Shown piece by piece: positions 62,433-64,000 of a stretch of DNA of 64,000 nucleotides. The notes under the pieces are model-generated. The model saw only the letters and a program-made list of their open reading frames with translations, was not told the DNA's origin and made no database searches. Position 1 is the stretch's first letter; each line of letters begins with the position of its first letter. Both the position numbers and the translations under genes were made by a program. The stretch lies in contig NZ_NEHO01000005.1 of the NCBI RefSeq assembly GCF_002113375.1, forward strand, positions 124,001 through 188,000, written 5' to 3'. The DNA is from Pseudomonas sp. R37(2017). GTDB lineage: Bacteria; Pseudomonadota; Gammaproteobacteria; Pseudomonadales; Pseudomonadaceae.

Positions 62433-64000
62433 ATGAACAAGTCTGTCGGTGTGCTTCGTTTGTTGTGGCTTGCGTGTCTGGTGGTGGTGGCCGCTGTCAT
62501 CGCTTTAGCGGTGAACACCGGAACATCTGAGTCAGCTCCGTCGCCTCAGTCCTGTACCGCACCCGCTTATGCGAAGGATACGCCCTATGAACAAGGGCAA
62601 CAGGTACAGCACGCCGGCCAGCAGTTTGAATGCTGGAAAGATGACGAGGCACCGCTTGGTGTCGGCAGTTGGCAATGGTGCCGGCAACCGGCCTATGAGC
62701 CACTCCTTCCAACCAACCACTGGAAAGACGCGTGGAAGGCGCTCGGTGAATGTGGTGGCTTCGAGGGCAATCGCCTGACGCTGAGCTTTTCCACCCTCAG
62801 CGGCAAAGCTCCGCTGAAACCGGCGGTGCCCGGTGTCGCTCGCGCTGATCAGATGGTCACCGGGACTTTGCGCTGCAAGGCTGAAGAGATTTCGATCAGC
62901 GCGAAGGCCAGCGAAACGATCCACCTCGATAATCTGAAAGCCTGCGACTACCAACTGGTGATGAACAGCGCAGATGGATACATCCCGCTGAACACCCCGC
63001 GCATTGTTTCGTTCAAGGAGGCGCAAGGGGCGGAGCAAGCCGTGACGGTGAAGTATCGTCCACCGGTGGATGTGAGCAAGCTCAGTGGTTTGCCGGGGAT
63101 AAAAATCGAGCTGTTTGCCCAGGGTCTTGTTCAACCCAGGCAGATGGCCATGGGCAAGAACGTCTTGTATGTCGGCTCCAGCGCGATCCCTTCGTACGTC
63201 TATGACGGAAAAATCGGCGACATGATTTACGCGTTGCCGCTGGATGGGGCGGGTAAACCGACGGGCATTCACGTCATTGCCAGCGGTCTGGAAGAGCCTC
63301 ACGGCGTCGCGTATCGCGACGGTGATCTGTATTACTCGACCACGGGTGGTCTGTATCGCTTGCGTAACGCGGACGATCATTACAAAGACCCGAAACCCGA
63401 ACTGGTTTTCAGATTTCCGGCAGACGATAACTTGTTTCCCTTGCCCCCGCTGTCGTCCGGTTCGAACACTCGCATCTGGCACATGAAACACCCCTTGCGC
63501 TTCAATCCAGTCGATCCATCGGACAAATGGCTTTATACGGCCGTCGGCATTCCGTGCAACTTGTGCATGATCCCTGCCGACAAGCGCTATGGGACGGTCC
63601 TGCGCTACTCCCTGGAAACGGGGGCGTCCGAGATTCTGGCCTCGGGGGTACGTAACTCGGTCGGCTTCGACTGGAACCCCAAGGACGGCAAAATATGGTT
63701 CAGCGACAATAATCGCCAAGGCTTCCCCAACCCTGACGAGGTCAACGTAATTCGGGGCCCCGGGTTGCATTTTGGTGTGCCTTATCGGTTTGGCAGGGAC
63801 ACGCCCGGATTCACCCAGGAAGAGTACCTGAACCCGGGTGTGATCCAGCCACCGCTGGTGCCCGGTGCCATTGTGTCCGACAAGTCGCTCGAGCAGATCG
63901 ACCCTGCCGATTATGTGCCGGCAGCTTTTGAGTCGGGTACCAACACGGCGCCGCTCGGGGTCAAGTTCTGGTCAGGTTACCCGGCCACTGCCGATACCCA
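62433..64000 (+). CDS. PQQ-type glucose/sorbosone dehydrogenase-like protein, truncated by the window end
   Basis: The first 522 codons are visible. An N-terminal hydrophobic anchor (LRLLWLACLVVVAAVIALAV) precedes a Cys/Trp-rich segment from about residue 39 (CTAPAYAKDTPYEQGQQVQH, FECWKDDEAPLGVGSWQWC) resembling a chitin-binding ChiA1-type module. A six-bladed-propeller GSDH region starts at about 205: LVQPRQMAMGKNVLYVG, TAVGIPCNLCMIPADKRYGT and the signature GVRNSVGFDWNPKDGKIWFS then DNNRQG. Probably a periplasmic, membrane-anchored sugar oxidase or lectin-like propeller. GAGGC lies upstream of ATG 62433. Confidence 0.85.
   Translation, partial: MNKSVGVLRLLWLACLVVVAAVIALAVNTGTSESAPSPQSCTAPAYAKDTPYEQGQQVQHAGQQFECWKDDEAPLGVGSWQWCRQPAYEPLLPTNHWKDAWKALGECGGFEGNRLTLSFSTLSGKAPLKPAVPGVARADQMVTGTLRCKAEEISISAKASETIHLDNLKACDYQLVMNSADGYIPLNTPRIVSFKEAQGAEQAVTVKYRPPVDVSKLSGLPGIKIELFAQGLVQPRQMAMGKNVLYVGSSAIPSYVYDGKIGDMIYALPLDGAGKPTGIHVIASGLEEPHGVAYRDGDLYYSTTGGLYRLRNADDHYKDPKPELVFRFPADDNLFPLPPLSSGSNTRIWHMKHPLRFNPVDPSDKWLYTAVGIPCNLCMIPADKRYGTVLRYSLETGASEILASGVRNSVGFDWNPKDGKIWFSDNNRQGFPNPDEVNVIRGPGLHFGVPYRFGRDTPGFTQEEYLNPGVIQPPLVPGAIVSDKSLEQIDPADYVPAAFESGTNTAPLGVKFWSGYPATADT

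Overview
This window is a chromosomal segment of a Pseudomonas, most likely of the P. fluorescens group. The evidence is high GC content, dense REP elements of the type 'GTAGGAGCGAGCxTGCTCGC', and a gene order (comEC-exbBD-lpxK-trm112-kdsB-ptp-murB, rne/rluC-HAD-sppA-maf-yceD-rpmF-plsX-fabD-fabG-acpP-fabF-pabC-mltG-tmk-holB-tatD, etfQO/etfBA) that matches, from memory, the PA2951-PA2984 region of P. aeruginosa PAO1. No prophage, insertion sequence, CRISPR array, tRNA or rRNA gene was seen.

Layout. 0-9.3 kb: an alanyl-tRNA editing protein, a LysR regulator, a membrane-bound FadE-type acyl-CoA dehydrogenase, a transglutaminase-like protein, a GST, a two-gene ABC-2 exporter and a DUF2062 protein. 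9.3-16.2 kb: comEC, an ExbB/ExbD pair and an envelope/lipid A block (lpxK, trm112, kdsB, protein-tyrosine phosphatase, murB), ending in a 161-bp array of 7-bp tandem repeats. 16.6-21.0 kb: an accessory molybdenum-hydroxylase cassette (2Fe-2S subunit, Mo-binding subunit, XdhC, MocA-like cytidylyltransferase) that sits between murB and rne, genes I recall as adjacent in PAO1. Its xdhC carries a clear one-base frameshift. 21.2-25.1 kb: rne with an unusually long leader. 25.1-38.3 kb: rluC, a HAD phosphatase, sppA and maf, then the large rpmF-plsX-fab-pabC-mltG-tmk-holB-tatD block. 38.3-41.8 kb: a minus-strand sRNA locus that I identify as rgsA, a TetR regulator, a MoaA-like radical SAM protein, a DUF4823 lipoprotein and a DUF1285 protein. 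41.9-44.7 kb: small accessory genes, an MFS transporter and a GNAT enzyme. 44.8-50.0 kb: a galactonate catabolic cluster (dgoK-dgoA-dgoD-dgoT plus an IclR regulator), apparently inserted next to ETF-QO. 50.2-54.1 kb: ETF-QO divergent from etfBA. 54.3-64 kb: an envelope operon (periplasmic binding protein, DUF4398 lipoprotein, OmpA-like lipoprotein), a MocR-type regulator, small secreted proteins, a START-domain protein, an LTA-synthase-like sulfatase and a truncated PQQ-type sugar dehydrogenase.

How the genes work together. The central block couples phospholipid and fatty-acid synthesis (plsX, fabD, fabG, acpP, fabF) to ribosome, cell-wall and replication genes. Fatty-acid degradation appears at both ends: FadE near the start, and ETF plus ETF-QO, which receive electrons from acyl-CoA dehydrogenases, near the end. 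The ETF-QO promoter carries a PsrA-like box. The sRNA at 38.35-38.47 kb is complementary to the acpP ribosome-binding region in the same window, linking stationary-phase regulation to acyl-carrier-protein synthesis.

Most notable observations: the xdhC frameshift, the rgsA-acpP complementarity, a near-leaderless yceD transcript from an ideal sigma-70 promoter, a heptanucleotide array after murB, two REP sub-families each with its own conserved spacer, a 12-bp perfect palindrome before the MoaA-like gene, and the absence of pilZ between holB and tatD.
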